DNA of 64,000 bases from Paramacrobiotus metropolitanus (taxonomy: Eukaryota; Tardigrada; Eutardigrada; Parachela; Macrobiotidae). Under the pieces are notes generated by a model. That model was not told where the DNA came from. It made no database searches and worked only from the letters and a program-made list of their open reading frames with translations. Shown one piece after another: positions 22,561-33,056 of the stretch. The position numbers and the translations under genes were made by a program. Every line of letters starts with the position of its first letter. Within the stretch, counting starts at the first letter, position 1. Location of the stretch: contig NW_026570271.1 of the NCBI RefSeq assembly GCF_019649055.1, positions 620,001 to 684,000 of the forward strand. Reading direction: 5' to 3'.

Positions 22561-24436
22561 GCTTGGCCGGCACTTGTTTAGAAATTGTCCTCGATGACAG
22601 CGTTGGATATGTAGTCGTTCTTGTCGCAATAACGCCAACGGTCTGCTAATTAAATTGATTCTGATATTTTAATTAGTGGAAAATACTTTCATTTTTTAAC
22701 TATATTTTATTTGGTTTACGTGGCAACATTGCCTGGTTAAAAATACCACGATGATAATTATTATTATAATAATTTGGTTACATTTGGTGAAGGTAATCAA
22801 AACTCTTCCGCTGTGGCGCTCGAAGCGGGAGAGGTTTTAAAAGAAACGAATACTATCTGGCCGGGTTTTCGATTACGGGCTTTCAGAATATAATATTGGT
22901 TTTGGTCAGTCTTTTCTGGTTTGCCGGCTCTGGTGTATCCCATTCGTGGCAATATAGATCTGAATCTTGATAACATAACCTAACAAACGCTATTTCTAAT
23001 TATCTTACACGAAAACCTCCAAGATGAAAACTTCACACACAAGAAAAACAAGGACTTCCAGGTCTAAAATTTTATGAAGCCATTTAAGTTGTCTTAAATG
23101 CACCGTTTGAAACAAGAACAGAACGATCGAAATCACTGAAAACGGAACGATCTGCTTCACGATGCTGTTTATGCTCATACAGAAAGAGGAAAGTCATCGA
23201 ACGGGAAGAAGATACAGAAGTCTTACGGTCACTTACCCAACAATATACAGAGGGAAAAAATTGTGCGAAAATAAGCTGATTCTATTTATTTTGCCTTACC
23301 GTTTCCGCCATGGCAAGATTCTGGATTATTCAGATTTCACAATAGGAGCGAATACTTTATTACAGGAGAAAGAATGCAAAACCTCCAAACTAAAACAAGC
23401 ATCAAGTCTTGGCTGGCGTAAAACCGAAGTGATTTACTGTGGCAGTCAGATTTTGCAAAATAGTGGCAGCGGCTAAGGAATATCTTTATGACTGTGCAGT
23501 CTTTAAGTGAACTGTATGTTGACTGTGCCCGTGTGGTGCAGATTCTATAGTTCGATCGATCGGTAAACTACTGTTTTCTTCATGGCCATGTGCATGGAGC
23601 ATGATACCGGCAGTACAAAACACGCACAATACAGACAGACCGGATGGTTTTGCGATTTTCCAGGTAATTCGCCGGCTGTTGTGTTTCGGTTTCTAGCACC
23701 CGGCATCTGTGTTTTAAGCTGTTTACGCAACTGAATCTGCACCATCGTGTACGAGTGAGTCTACGGAGAGTTTTCTACAGCAGCCCTGTCGGTAAACTGC
23801 CTACAGGTATGAAGGAAGACCTGTACCGCCTGTACTATAGTGCAGCATTTAATTAAATGACTGTCTTATTCGTTATAAAAAATGCACTTGTACTGAAACT
23901 GCAACCGGAAATACGGGGGAAGACACTAGACACTGACAGTGAAATATTAGAATAATACAAGCCGAGAATGGTTAAATACCAGCTGACGACTAGGGTAAAT
24001 TTAATAAGTGAAATTTTTACTGTACTTTTATGCATTGGAATTTGTTAGAACGGGACATTCTAATGTAATAATTTTACGTTGGATTAATCTGTTAAAGTAT
24101 CGAAACAATAGCCGCATATCTATATTCCACATGCTGGGTATTTCTCATCGTCAGTGCATGCAGCCAGAACGGTACTTACATGTACATACTTGTATATTAC
24201 TGCGTATAAATCATTTTACCTGCCTTGTGTAATCCATTCTATACAACTATATTTATCGTTAGTAATTATGTATTAATAAAAATATATTCTTGTATTCGAT
24301 ACAGTACTGTACCGGCCGGCCGTACTGTATCCGACCGTACTGTAATGTATCGACTGTATGTACACCTATAGATATAATGATTTTATTACCGTATTTTCTT
24401 ACGGCTACAATAGATACAATAAGATATAATAATAGT

Positions 24437-24538
24437 ATAGATGACAATAATAATGGCAAAATGGTATTTCATCAATTTTATCTGACCGGTCAGGTAAATT
24501 GATGAAACACCATTTTACCGTTATTATTGTCACCTATA
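24437..24538. repeat. Hairpin, 51-base arms
   Basis: The sequence is nearly self-complementary around ACCGGT at 24485-24490, with arms containing GACAATAATAATGG and ATTTCATCAATTT. Further copies of ATTTTACCATTATTATTGTC and ACGGTAAGAAAA-type motifs lie at 24370-24410 and 24560-24660, forming a nested cluster. It resembles a small foldback element. Confidence 0.75.
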
Positions 24539-25288
24539 CTTGGTACCAGGTTACCGCAAGAAAATACGGTAACATTTTACCATTATTATTGTCATCTATA
24601 CCGTGTTCGTTGTCGTCTTATTGTTTTCTGTAGCCGTCAGAACATACGGTAAGAAAACCATTAGAAACGCACATACTTTAGTAAAGTACCTACATACAGT
24701 ACTTACAGTACTTTACCATGCTCGTTATTTAACGAGAATACAGTTTTAAAAAAATTAACTGAGAATCCGGAAGGATGTTACAAAAACCATTTCCTGAAAA
24801 ACGGACCAAGACTACCTGAAGGCTGAATCTAAATCGCTCGCTAAAATATATTACACTCCTTACGCCCGATAAAATAATATTCACGAACTAAATTAAAATA
24901 AATCTGAATCAGTTAGTATCGTTAAACCCTCAGCGGCCTCCACTGGCGACGCCTTACACAGGAACAAACATTATAATAAATCATATTTTACTCAAAATAA
25001 CTACGATAACATTATCATTGACAAACATTTCTCCTCGCATTTTTATTAACAACAGAATAAAATGTGTACATAAGGAAAAATCTAGAAATACTCGTATCAC
25101 AAGAAATGTTGCGAGGTCAGGATGCATACAAAAAGTACAATCTTCATTCATTCCACACACAGTGAATCGATTAACCTGACCACTAAATATTGCATGACCA
25201 CTGAGAACCACTGACTATGCAATAAAGTAAAAAAGCAACAGGGGAAATTTAAAATTTTTGTGCGAAATGCAATTATTTGACCAAACTG

Positions 25289-26410
25289 TTAGTGATACTG
25301 TCGAGGCTTAAATGTTCCCGCTCGCTGATACTGTCCCATCCATTCCATCGGGGAACCCAGCGCCTCCGCGGCCCGCCGCGCAAAATACGGATCCCGGAGG
25401 AACCCGCGCGCCATGAACACGAGATCCGCCCGGCCCTCCTTGATCACACTCTCCACTTCCTCGGGCGTGTTGATCAGCCCCACAGCGCCGCTCAACATCC
25501 CGGCTTTTTTCTTCACCGCCTCTGCAAAGGGCACCTGGTACAACGGACCCAGCGGGATCTTGGGAGTGGGGTCGATACCGCTCGTGGTCAAATCAATCAG
25601 ATCGACCTCCTTGGTTTTCAACACTTTCGCCAACTCCACGGTGTCTTCCTTCGTCCACCCACCGTCCGCCCAATCGGTCGCCGAGAGCCGGACGAACAGC
25701 GGGAGCGTGTCCGGCCAGACTGAGCGGATTGCTTCGGTGATCTCCAGCAGGAACCGGGTCCGGTTCTCGAAGCACCCACCGTATTCATCCGTCCGCTTGT
25801 TGCTCAAAGGAGACAGGAACTCGTTGATCAAGTACCCGTGGGCTCCGTGGATCTCCAACACCTGGAACCCAGCTTTCAGGGCACGTTCCGCGGCCGCCCG
25901 GAAGTACTCCACGGTCTGCTGGATGTCCTCGCGGTTCATCTCGCGGGGCGGTGCCTCGGTGGGTTTGAACGGCACCGCACTGGGCGCGACGGGAACCCAC
26001 CCGCCTCGGTCCACCGGAATCACGGTGTTCCCTTTCCACGGTGCCGTATGGCAGGCTTTCCGTCCGGCATGCCCGATCTGAATCCCGGCGACGCAGTTTT
26101 GCTCCTGAACGAATTTGACGATGCGTGCCAGCGGTTCAATATGTTCGTCCATCCAGATTCCGAGGTCCCCCGGGGAGTTGCGTCCCTCCGGGCACACCGC
26201 CGTGGCCTCGAAGAACAGGAGTCCGGCACCGCCGATAGCCCGACTGCCCAGATGCACGAGATGCCAGTCGTTGGGGAAGCCGTCGACGGACGAGTATTGA
26301 CACATGGGCGACACCACAATGCGGTTCTTCAGTGTTATATCACGGATTTTTAAAGGTTCCATGCACTTCGGGATGCAGGTGTGCTGTCCGCAAGGGACAC
26401 GGCCTTCGCT
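25289..26410 (-). CDS. Old Yellow Enzyme, YqjM/XenA type, copy 2 (main exon)
   Basis: This is a close paralogue of the gene at 19305-20444 in the same orientation, with the same motifs: SPMCQYSS, IQIGHAGRKA, EIHGAHGYLINEF, TDEYGGCFENR, LFVRLSATDW and FMARGFLRDP. All active-site residues visible in copy 1 are kept. Differences are scattered substitutions such as SANDGF/SSVDGF and GGSFENR/GGCFENR, plus a different, shorter C terminus (ending FKPRQYH). The exon again starts, phase 0, right after an AATTTTGCAG acceptor, with SEGRVPCGQ matching GEGRVPCGQ, so the intron predates the duplication. I found no 5' exon; the Met of MEPLKI could be an alternative start. High GC content contrasts with the flanks. 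Confidence 0.87.
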   Translation of the reverse strand, partial: SEGRVPCGQHTCIPKCMEPLKIRDITLKNRIVVSPMCQYSSVDGFPNDWHLVHLGSRAIGGAGLLFFEATAVCPEGRNSPGDLGIWMDEHIEPLARIVKFVQEQNCVAGIQIGHAGRKACHTAPWKGNTVIPVDRGGWVPVAPSAVPFKPTEAPPREMNREDIQQTVEYFRAAAERALKAGFQVLEIHGAHGYLINEFLSPLSNKRTDEYGGCFENRTRFLLEITEAIRSVWPDTLPLFVRLSATDWADGGWTKEDTVELAKVLKTKEVDLIDLTTSGIDPTPKIPLGPLYQVPFAEAVKKKAGMLSGAVGLINTPEEVESVIKEGRADLVFMARGFLRDPYFARRAAEALGSPMEWMGQYQRAGTFKPRQYH

Positions 26411-27075
26411 CTGCAAAATTCGATTAGACGATTTTGCTTAAGTCTCCAGAATAAGGTACACCCGAGCGAGTCGACATACGTGCCAAAGTCAGAATAGTAT
26501 GTACAGTACAAGTTTTCCGTAGATTACATGAGCAGCAACTGCAAGATCCCGAAGTAAAACTAAAAATGACACCTGGGGTAGGCTGGGGTAGAGCAATTAC
26601 ATACGTGTATAATAATATATAGAGACCTTTATAGTCTGTTTTGTTTCTAAAATCAAACAAGATGCTTCGAACAAAAGAGAAATTCAACAAGTATCTTCAG
26701 AAAATTAATATAAAATATACAATGAAGTCATTGAAGTGGATGCACTATGCAACTGCCATTGCATACTATTCGGGCTTACCGATTCAGCCATGGCAAATTT
26801 TGCGAATAACCAGTTGCCTGGGAGAACGTCCTAAAAGGCAAAACACAACATTTAACGAGCTGAATGCTAATAGAAGCTATTTATATAGATATTACTATTA
26901 GAATCCTACAAAATACTCGCAGCAGCTGCTTTGAATATTAAATTTGATTGCTGCGCAGTGCAGTACTTATTAGTACAGTCGACTCCAGGCTCTTCACGGT
27001 GGTAAGCCACACTGTACAAGACAGCATCATGTCACGCGAACGTGTCACTCTATGCTTGCATTGAGACTGATTGAG

Positions 27076-27622
27076 TTACGTACTGTATTCGCTCGCACAT
27101 CTTGGACCACAGAGTGTGTGTGGGAAAAACGCGCATTCAATATACACTCTAACCGGGCCAAACGCGCGATTCGCGATTTGATAAATTTCTGATGTCTTAC
27201 AACATCTGGACTGAGAACTTCTTGAATAATGAAAAAAATTAGAGCTCTAACAATTTTTATCATGTTTAGGCTCGAAAGCAGCCATTAACATACAGCTTTG
27301 GCGTAAGCACGAGTTACAAACAGATTTTGTTGTGGTTTTTGGGTGCCCCTGGAGGGTACGTTCCGCGTCAACATTCTTGATGGCGATGAACCACCGAACA
27401 ATGCGAGCTTCCAGCTACAGAACCTTTTTTTTTCCAGAGGTTGCCATTTAAATGAAAAGACTTGATTTAATAAACAAATTCACAAGAAGAACTGTTCATC
27501 TTGAAACCAAATGAGGAATATTTCGTAGTCGTGCATTTTGCCCGGTTAGAGTGTGTATATTGAATGCGTGTTTTTCCCGTACACGGACTCTGTGGTTCAA
27601 GATGTGCGAGCGGATACAGTAC
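27076..27622. repeat. Inverted repeat, about 85-base arms
   Basis: The left arm 27076-27160 (with CGCTCGCACATCTTGGACCA and AACGCGCATTCAATATACAC) is complementary to the right arm at about 27540-27622. The roughly 380-base interior has no ORF. Probably a non-autonomous element, though no target-site duplication was identified. Confidence 0.7.
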
Positions 27623-28210
27623 TGCACTCAGTGTACTGTATTACAATACCATGTGCTGTGTTATGCTCGTATTTCTTACTTGCTATGGGCAACACTTGTG
27701 CACTTGTACTGTGTACTGTATACTGATACCAGTGTTATTTATTTTCTTATTTTACCATGCACAACACGTGCGTACTGCACTCTGTTATTTGTATTACAAC
27801 ACCATGTGCTGTGTTATGCTCGTATTTCTTATTTGCTATACCGGCAACACTTGTACGTACTGCACTCAGTGCTGTATTACAATGCCGTAAGTGTTATAAT
27901 ATGTTTTCTTATTTGCTATACCGGCAACACTTGCACGTACTGCACTCAGTGTACTGTATTACAATATGCATGTAACGTGTTATGCTCGTATTTCTTATTT
28001 GCTATACCGGCAACTTATTTGCGTACTGCACTGTACCAGCAACTGTACAATGCATGTGCTGTGTTATGCTCGTATTTCTTATTTGCTATACCGGCAACAC
28101 TTGTACGTACTGCACTCAGTGTACTGTATTACAATACCATGTGCTGTGTTATGCTCGTATCTGTATTTCTTATTTGCTATACCGGCAACACTTGTAATAA
28201 CAGGACGAAA
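27610..28210. repeat. Irregular tandem repeat
   Basis: About six copies of a unit containing TTATGCTCGTATTTCTTATT, GCTATACCGGCAACACTTGT and ACGTACTGCACTCAGTGTAC lie head to tail, spaced roughly 80-155 bases. The first copy adjoins the right arm of the inverted repeat, so the array may have grown from the element's edge. Confidence 0.85.
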
Positions 28211-29196
28211 ACCGGGCGACTTTGCGGCTTTCCAGGATGTTGTCGGCTGTTGTAATCAATTTGTGTATGAAATAAGTCGTATAATGTACCTATGTCTCCA
28301 TTTTATTTGCTATACCGGCATCCTGCATTACGTACGCAGAAAACCACGATTTTGCGGCCTTTCGTAGATGTCACGTTTGGCTTGGTTGTAATCAATACCT
28401 GGTGATAATCTAGTTCGTATAGGCCGTACAGCTTGTCGTTTTGGACCCTCCTCCTGGTTCGCTGCGTAGTTTATGGTTACTGTATTGCGATAATAACGAT
28501 GATAATAATAATAATAATCGGTAATCTGCCGCTGTTTATTTATTTGGCCACGTCAGAGCCCTAAAAGCACAATTCATAATTATTATGATAGTATCAAGTT
28601 ATTGGGAAATTTAATATAATTTGTTTATAATTTTATAATGGCTAAACGGTGAACATCGATTTTTTTCAAAAGTGCTATCTGGCAAGTGGAGTTTCAAAAT
28701 TCTTGTTTCATAAGATTGTACTTCGTACAACCGTTCTCATGCGTACGTTTTTTAGATACCATGACCGGAAATCCAGCTTATACGAAGTTTGCTGCGTACA
28801 AGTTGGTTTATACTGCGTAGGTACTGTACAATAATGTATACATACACTGTACTGCATTCATATTTCTATTGTACAAGTACATACATGCTACTTCTGTTGT
28901 TATTGCCTTGCAAAATATATTACTAGATCAATTACTGAATTAATTTGACTTAAAACTAATAAACACGAATATCGTGAAGTAAAGGCAAATCGAGCTCGCA
29001 GATGTTGCATTGCTTTTATTTACCGGATCGTTCGTAAAGGTTGGCATTTTTTTAAACGTGCACTGTGTTAATGCATCATTAGCATTGAATGGCAACAACA
29101 TAATATTTTGGGATGTCAATTTCTTGCAAAAGTTGTACGGTACACTGATTTATGTTACATGCAGACTGATGATGCAGTCATAGCAGCAACATGCGT

Positions 29197-30459
29197 CTAT
29201 GGACATTTGACCTTCCACTGCTGACGGGTGATAATTTTCTCAGCGACCTGGTTTCCGGTATTGACATCCAGACAGAAAGCTCCCACCATGTCCTGCTGTT
29301 TAGCCTGGAATTTCCCGGTGTCGTCACAAGCCGGCACCCATTTATCGGCGACTAAAATAAGCGTCGCATTTGGTATAAATTGCATTTAGCCGTATATCTG
29401 TATGTAACTTTATAATTACCTTGTACTTACCAGTTAGCACATCGTGATAACAAAATAACATCTTAAATATTCACTTTTCTAACAAGTTATAATAATAATG
29501 TACGTAATTATTGTATGTAAAAGTACAGATATTGCGCACGTACAATGGACGACAAAAAGAAGTTGAACCGATCGGTCGGTCCGCGGTTCAAAAATAACCT
29601 CGCAACGACACGCCACCAGTAACACTTGGACGCTTACTTCTTTCGTTGCACGCTACTTTCAAACGCTCGCGCTCCGTGAATTTTGGAATGCAACTATACA
29701 AATTGCATATCAAAAGGCGTAGAAAAAAATTCAAAACTTTTTGATACTAAACATGTTGCTGTTTATGGCAAATAACACAAATTCTAGCCATTCTGCCTTC
29801 TCGTAGACACAGCAAAGAAACTGTGCGCAAAATTGTTTGGCCTTCAGCCTATGCTTAAGTAAATGAGAGAAACAAGCAATGATAATTTGTTCAGTTTCCC
29901 ATAAATTGCCACTTGTTTGGAATCAGAAATTTTGTAATTTTTTTCTGGATCTTTTGAGATATTGGTTGGGCGATTCTATTTCGCAATTCACGAGAAATGG
30001 GTGGCAGAACAAACTGTACAACGCGCATCACATCGCCTGCACTGGGCCTGAACAGAGAAGCGCTTGTCTGCGCAATATATTTTAAAAACCAGCCATCAAC
30101 TTCTTTTTGTCGTACATTGTACATGTATCATGTATGTGCATAGGATTGTACTTCACATCTACTGATTTTGCATAAACATTTACTTCTATGTAAGTTTCCA
30201 GATAGCGGGAATGGAATATACGGTACTAATACATTGCAGGAAAATTATAAAAGAAAGAAGCGCGCTTACTGTGCTGGGATAAGGCCTGATCACGAGCCTG
30301 CTTGCACGTGCACTTCCCAACGTTCTTTTCCCCTTGGAAGGACTTGCCGTCTTTTCCTCGAATCGTCTCGAACGAAAAGCAGTCCGACTTGGGAGGCTTG
30401 GCACTAACCACAGCAGCGCAAACGACGGACAGCAGTATAAGTTGAACGGCGAGCGACAT
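29197..30459 (-). CDS. Small secreted thyroglobulin type-1 protein, two exons
   Basis: Minus-strand exons are 30459-30270 and 29351-29197 (345 bases, 114 aa), joined in phase 1 by a GTAAGC donor and a TTATTTTAG acceptor. Residues 1-20 are a clear signal peptide (MSLAVQLILLSVVCAAVVSA). The mature part contains a short N-terminal cysteine region, then a thyroglobulin type-1 domain: CKQARDQAL, WVPACDDTGKF, a FCLDVNTG core and a final KC. The usual QC...CWC is reduced to QQ...FC, so one disulfide pair is lost. Such domains often inhibit cysteine or aspartic proteases; that role here is inference. A tandem paralogue lies at 31890-32766. Confidence 0.75.
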
Positions 30460-31889
30460 TTCTGATACCTCCAGTAACGCTGATTTCACCACAAAAATTG
30501 GAAAAATTAAAGAGGAATACTGCTGCGCTTGGACCACCGGCGATTGTTTTTATGATCACCGAAAACGCTCCAAGCAAACCGCATATCTGTATATACAATC
30601 ACCAAAAAATTACTCAACCGGATCGATTCGCCTGTTATAGCTGCTAATGGCCGTCGTTTTCGGCCGTGTTTTTTTTTTATTTGTCGAATCTTCCAACTCC
30701 CATTCGTGCCAAGAACTCGATGGTTAATTACCCGCATCTGCCAAAAGCGACCGGTCTGTAGCTAATTGATTCCTTAAGTAGTTACATTTTTTAAACTCTT
30801 ACACCGAATTTTGGGTATGAAATACGATTATTGTCTACGTGGCAATGGCACGTCTCATTTTTCGAGCGACAATACGGTCTCAATTTGCCGCGGGATCCCG
30901 CGGCGAAGACCGTAATGGCGCTAAAAAGATAAAATCCATGTACAGTATATATACTCTGTATACGAATCCGAATTCGTCTCGGGGTACGTGAAAATAAGTA
31001 AAATGAGAACAACGAAAATAAAGTATTAAAACCGAGAGAAAAGAAAAGAAGATGGATGAATAAAAAAAAGTACAGAAAACATAAGAACAAAAAATAAAAA
31101 AAAATCCAAAATGGTAGCCAGCTTAATTGTAAAGAGCACAAAGAAGTGGTGAATGCCGGTATAGTAAGCAAATCAACAGTACGGCATAATTACGAGAAAT
31201 TAACAGTAAGCCTGATTACTATATACAGCGGTGAATTACTGCATGATTTAGCCGGCCCTACTATAATTTAGCGGCAGGTTCATTTACGATCTACGAAACC
31301 GGAATTAAGACTAAAATTGTTTAAATTAATCGCTTAATGGCTTAAATTTGCAGCATCGATTGCGATTGCTTTGTAGTGTAAGAAAAAAACCGGTTGTATT
31401 GTTTCCGATTTGTTTTGCGGCCTACCGGTGGTTTGACGGAAAGTACAGGAATGAGTACGTTTTTTTACATTGTGTTATTAACAGAAAATACTGGATTCGA
31501 CGGCGATATTACAACATGTACAAGTACTATTGAGAAATTTCGAAGGTACTCGCACTCGTCATAGACGCCAGGACCAAGCAGGTAATTATAAGTGTCATTT
31601 GCAACTTCCAGCAATAGGAATTCGAGTTATTTCAGTAACTTGCAACGACTGTGCGATGAATGTGGCGCACAAAAACATATTTTTTGGCAGTTTTTAGGGA
31701 ACGTGCACGTCGAAAACGGAAAACCGGAAACGTCGAGATTCAAATTAAAAATTATATTCCGTTCAGATCGTGTATCGTTTGTTCATTTGAAACGTGTTTT
31801 AGGGACAGCGTTCTTCCATTTGAAAAAATTTACGGGTCCCTCTTGACGAAATAACCTGGTAACCGAAAATCCGGGCATTGCCAGGACTC
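30460..31889. other. Intergenic between the thyroglobulin-type genes
   Basis: This carries the first copy of a duplicated block (31340-31517). AT-rich ORFs at 30791-31171 are low complexity. No gene is supported. Confidence 0.5.
31340..31517. repeat. Duplicated upstream block, copy 1
   Basis: About 178 bases matching 32871-33056 in the same orientation, including GCTTAAATTTGCAGCATCGA, TTTGTAGTGTAAGAAAAA and GATATTACAACATG. It lies upstream of the minus-strand gene at 29197-30459, as its partner does for the second gene, so the pair marks a tandem segmental duplication. Confidence 0.8.
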
Positions 31890-32766
31890 TTAGCACTTGA
31901 AGTTGCGATCGCGTTGCGGTTCACTAATTTGGTCGCCTGTCTTGGTGTCCACACAGAAACCACCGACCATCATGAGCTGTTGGGCTTTGAAGGCGCCCGA
32001 CTTGTCGCAAGCAGGGTTAAACTGGTCTGAAACTAAAAAACACAGATGTTGCGGCGTGGTGTAAACTGAAAAATTATATCATAAATACAAAACTAAAAAA
32101 CGGAAAGCATGAAAAATTTTGGAAACAAAACCATACCACACTGCCGCACCGTGCGGCTACCTTGCATCTCTTATCGAAAGGGTTTTAAATTTGTATACAT
32201 ACTTCAAGTTGATAATTGTTTCAGAATTTGTAGAATAAGAATGTTAACTTAAATTGGATCGAGGGAAAAGCACCGCATAAACACGAAACCGTGTAAGTAA
32301 AAGCTGCTGGTATATACTACAGTATATACGAGAAAAAAATGTGGAAAAAACAGCGCCATCAAATAAATAAAATTTTATTGTAAATATCAGTCAGCATAAA
32401 TGTCACATGATGTTGAAAAATGCTTTCTTTCTAGAAACTGATAAGCAAAGTCCAGAAACACAAATATTTATTTTATGGTATTTATTATTTAATACAGGTC
32501 CAATTTTCGTATTTCTCCGGTCTTACTATGTTTAGCAATCTCATCCGCCTCCTTTTTGGCATCTGCACAGGAACATTTGCCGACATTTTTGTATCCTGCC
32601 TTAAGTTGTTTGCCCGATTTGAGCGTGATAGGAACGATGTCGAAGCATTTTTAACACCTATTTCCGGTTTACTTCCTTTATCAGCGCCAGATTTTGATGG
32701 TCCACCAGCAAATACGATCAGACAGCAGAGGAGCGAAATAAGCAGAAAATTGGTGATCAGTGACAT
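31890..32766 (-). pseudogene. Second thyroglobulin type-1 gene, one-base frameshift
   Basis: Minus-strand exons are 32766-32527 and 32032-31890. The start has a signal peptide (MSLITNFLLISLLCCLIVFA). Exon 2 encodes FNPACDKSGAF, GGFCVDTKTGDQ and a final FKC, matching the neighbour. In exon 1 the frame from the ATG does not reach the conserved part. The +1-related frame does, giving KCFDIVPI and NVGKCSCADAKKEAD. Exon 1 is 240 bases where the phase-1 junction requires 3n+1, so exactly one base is missing, most likely in the A5 run (T5 on the + strand, about 32648-32652). All else is intact, so either a young pseudogene or a sequence error. The original ORF beyond that point is a shadow frame. 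Confidence 0.7.
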
Positions 32767-32870
32767 GGTTGAGACCGTTTCGTGACTAGTTTGAAATTTT
32801 GTATAAAGATACTGCGTGTGTCTGTAAAAGCCTAATTCCAAATATTTTTCAGAAAAAAATATGGTCGACT

Positions 32871-33056
32871 GCTTAAATTTGCAGCATCGATTGCTTTGTA
32901 GTGTAAGAAAAAACCGGTTGTGTTGCTTCGCTTCCTGATTTGTTTTGCCGGCTACCGGTTCTTTGGCGGAAACTACAGGTATAAGCACATTTTGTTTACA
33001 TTGTGCTATTATAGTATAACAGAAAATATTGGATTCCATTGCGATATTACAACATG
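32871..33056. repeat. Duplicated upstream block, copy 2
   Basis: Second copy of the block at 31340-31517, starting about 105 bases upstream of the second thyroglobulin-type gene. Its retention next to both genes makes it a candidate shared promoter region. Confidence 0.8.

Larger units (their letters stand above)
20445..25288. other. Intergenic between the two OYE copies
   Basis: This holds the 51-base minisatellite (about 21030-22560) and the hairpin cluster near 24300-24720. The rest is AT-rich. An ATG-led 104-codon ORF at 23162-23476 has no recognisable features. An unidentified first exon of the copy 1 oxidoreductase should lie in the 20.5-25 kb part, on the minus strand. Confidence 0.5.
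26411..29196. other. Intergenic, repeat-rich
   Basis: This contains the inverted repeat at 27076-27622 and the tandem repeat at 27610-28210. A motif around GACTTTGCGGCTTTCCAGGA (28220) has weaker relatives near 28350 and 23650. No gene is supported; long frames at 27551-28367 are produced by the tandem repeat. Confidence 0.55.

Noticed and set aside
27551-28367. 234-codon ORF and overlapping frames
   Set aside because: Produced by the tandem repeat; composition is repetitive Cys/Tyr/Leu with no domain.
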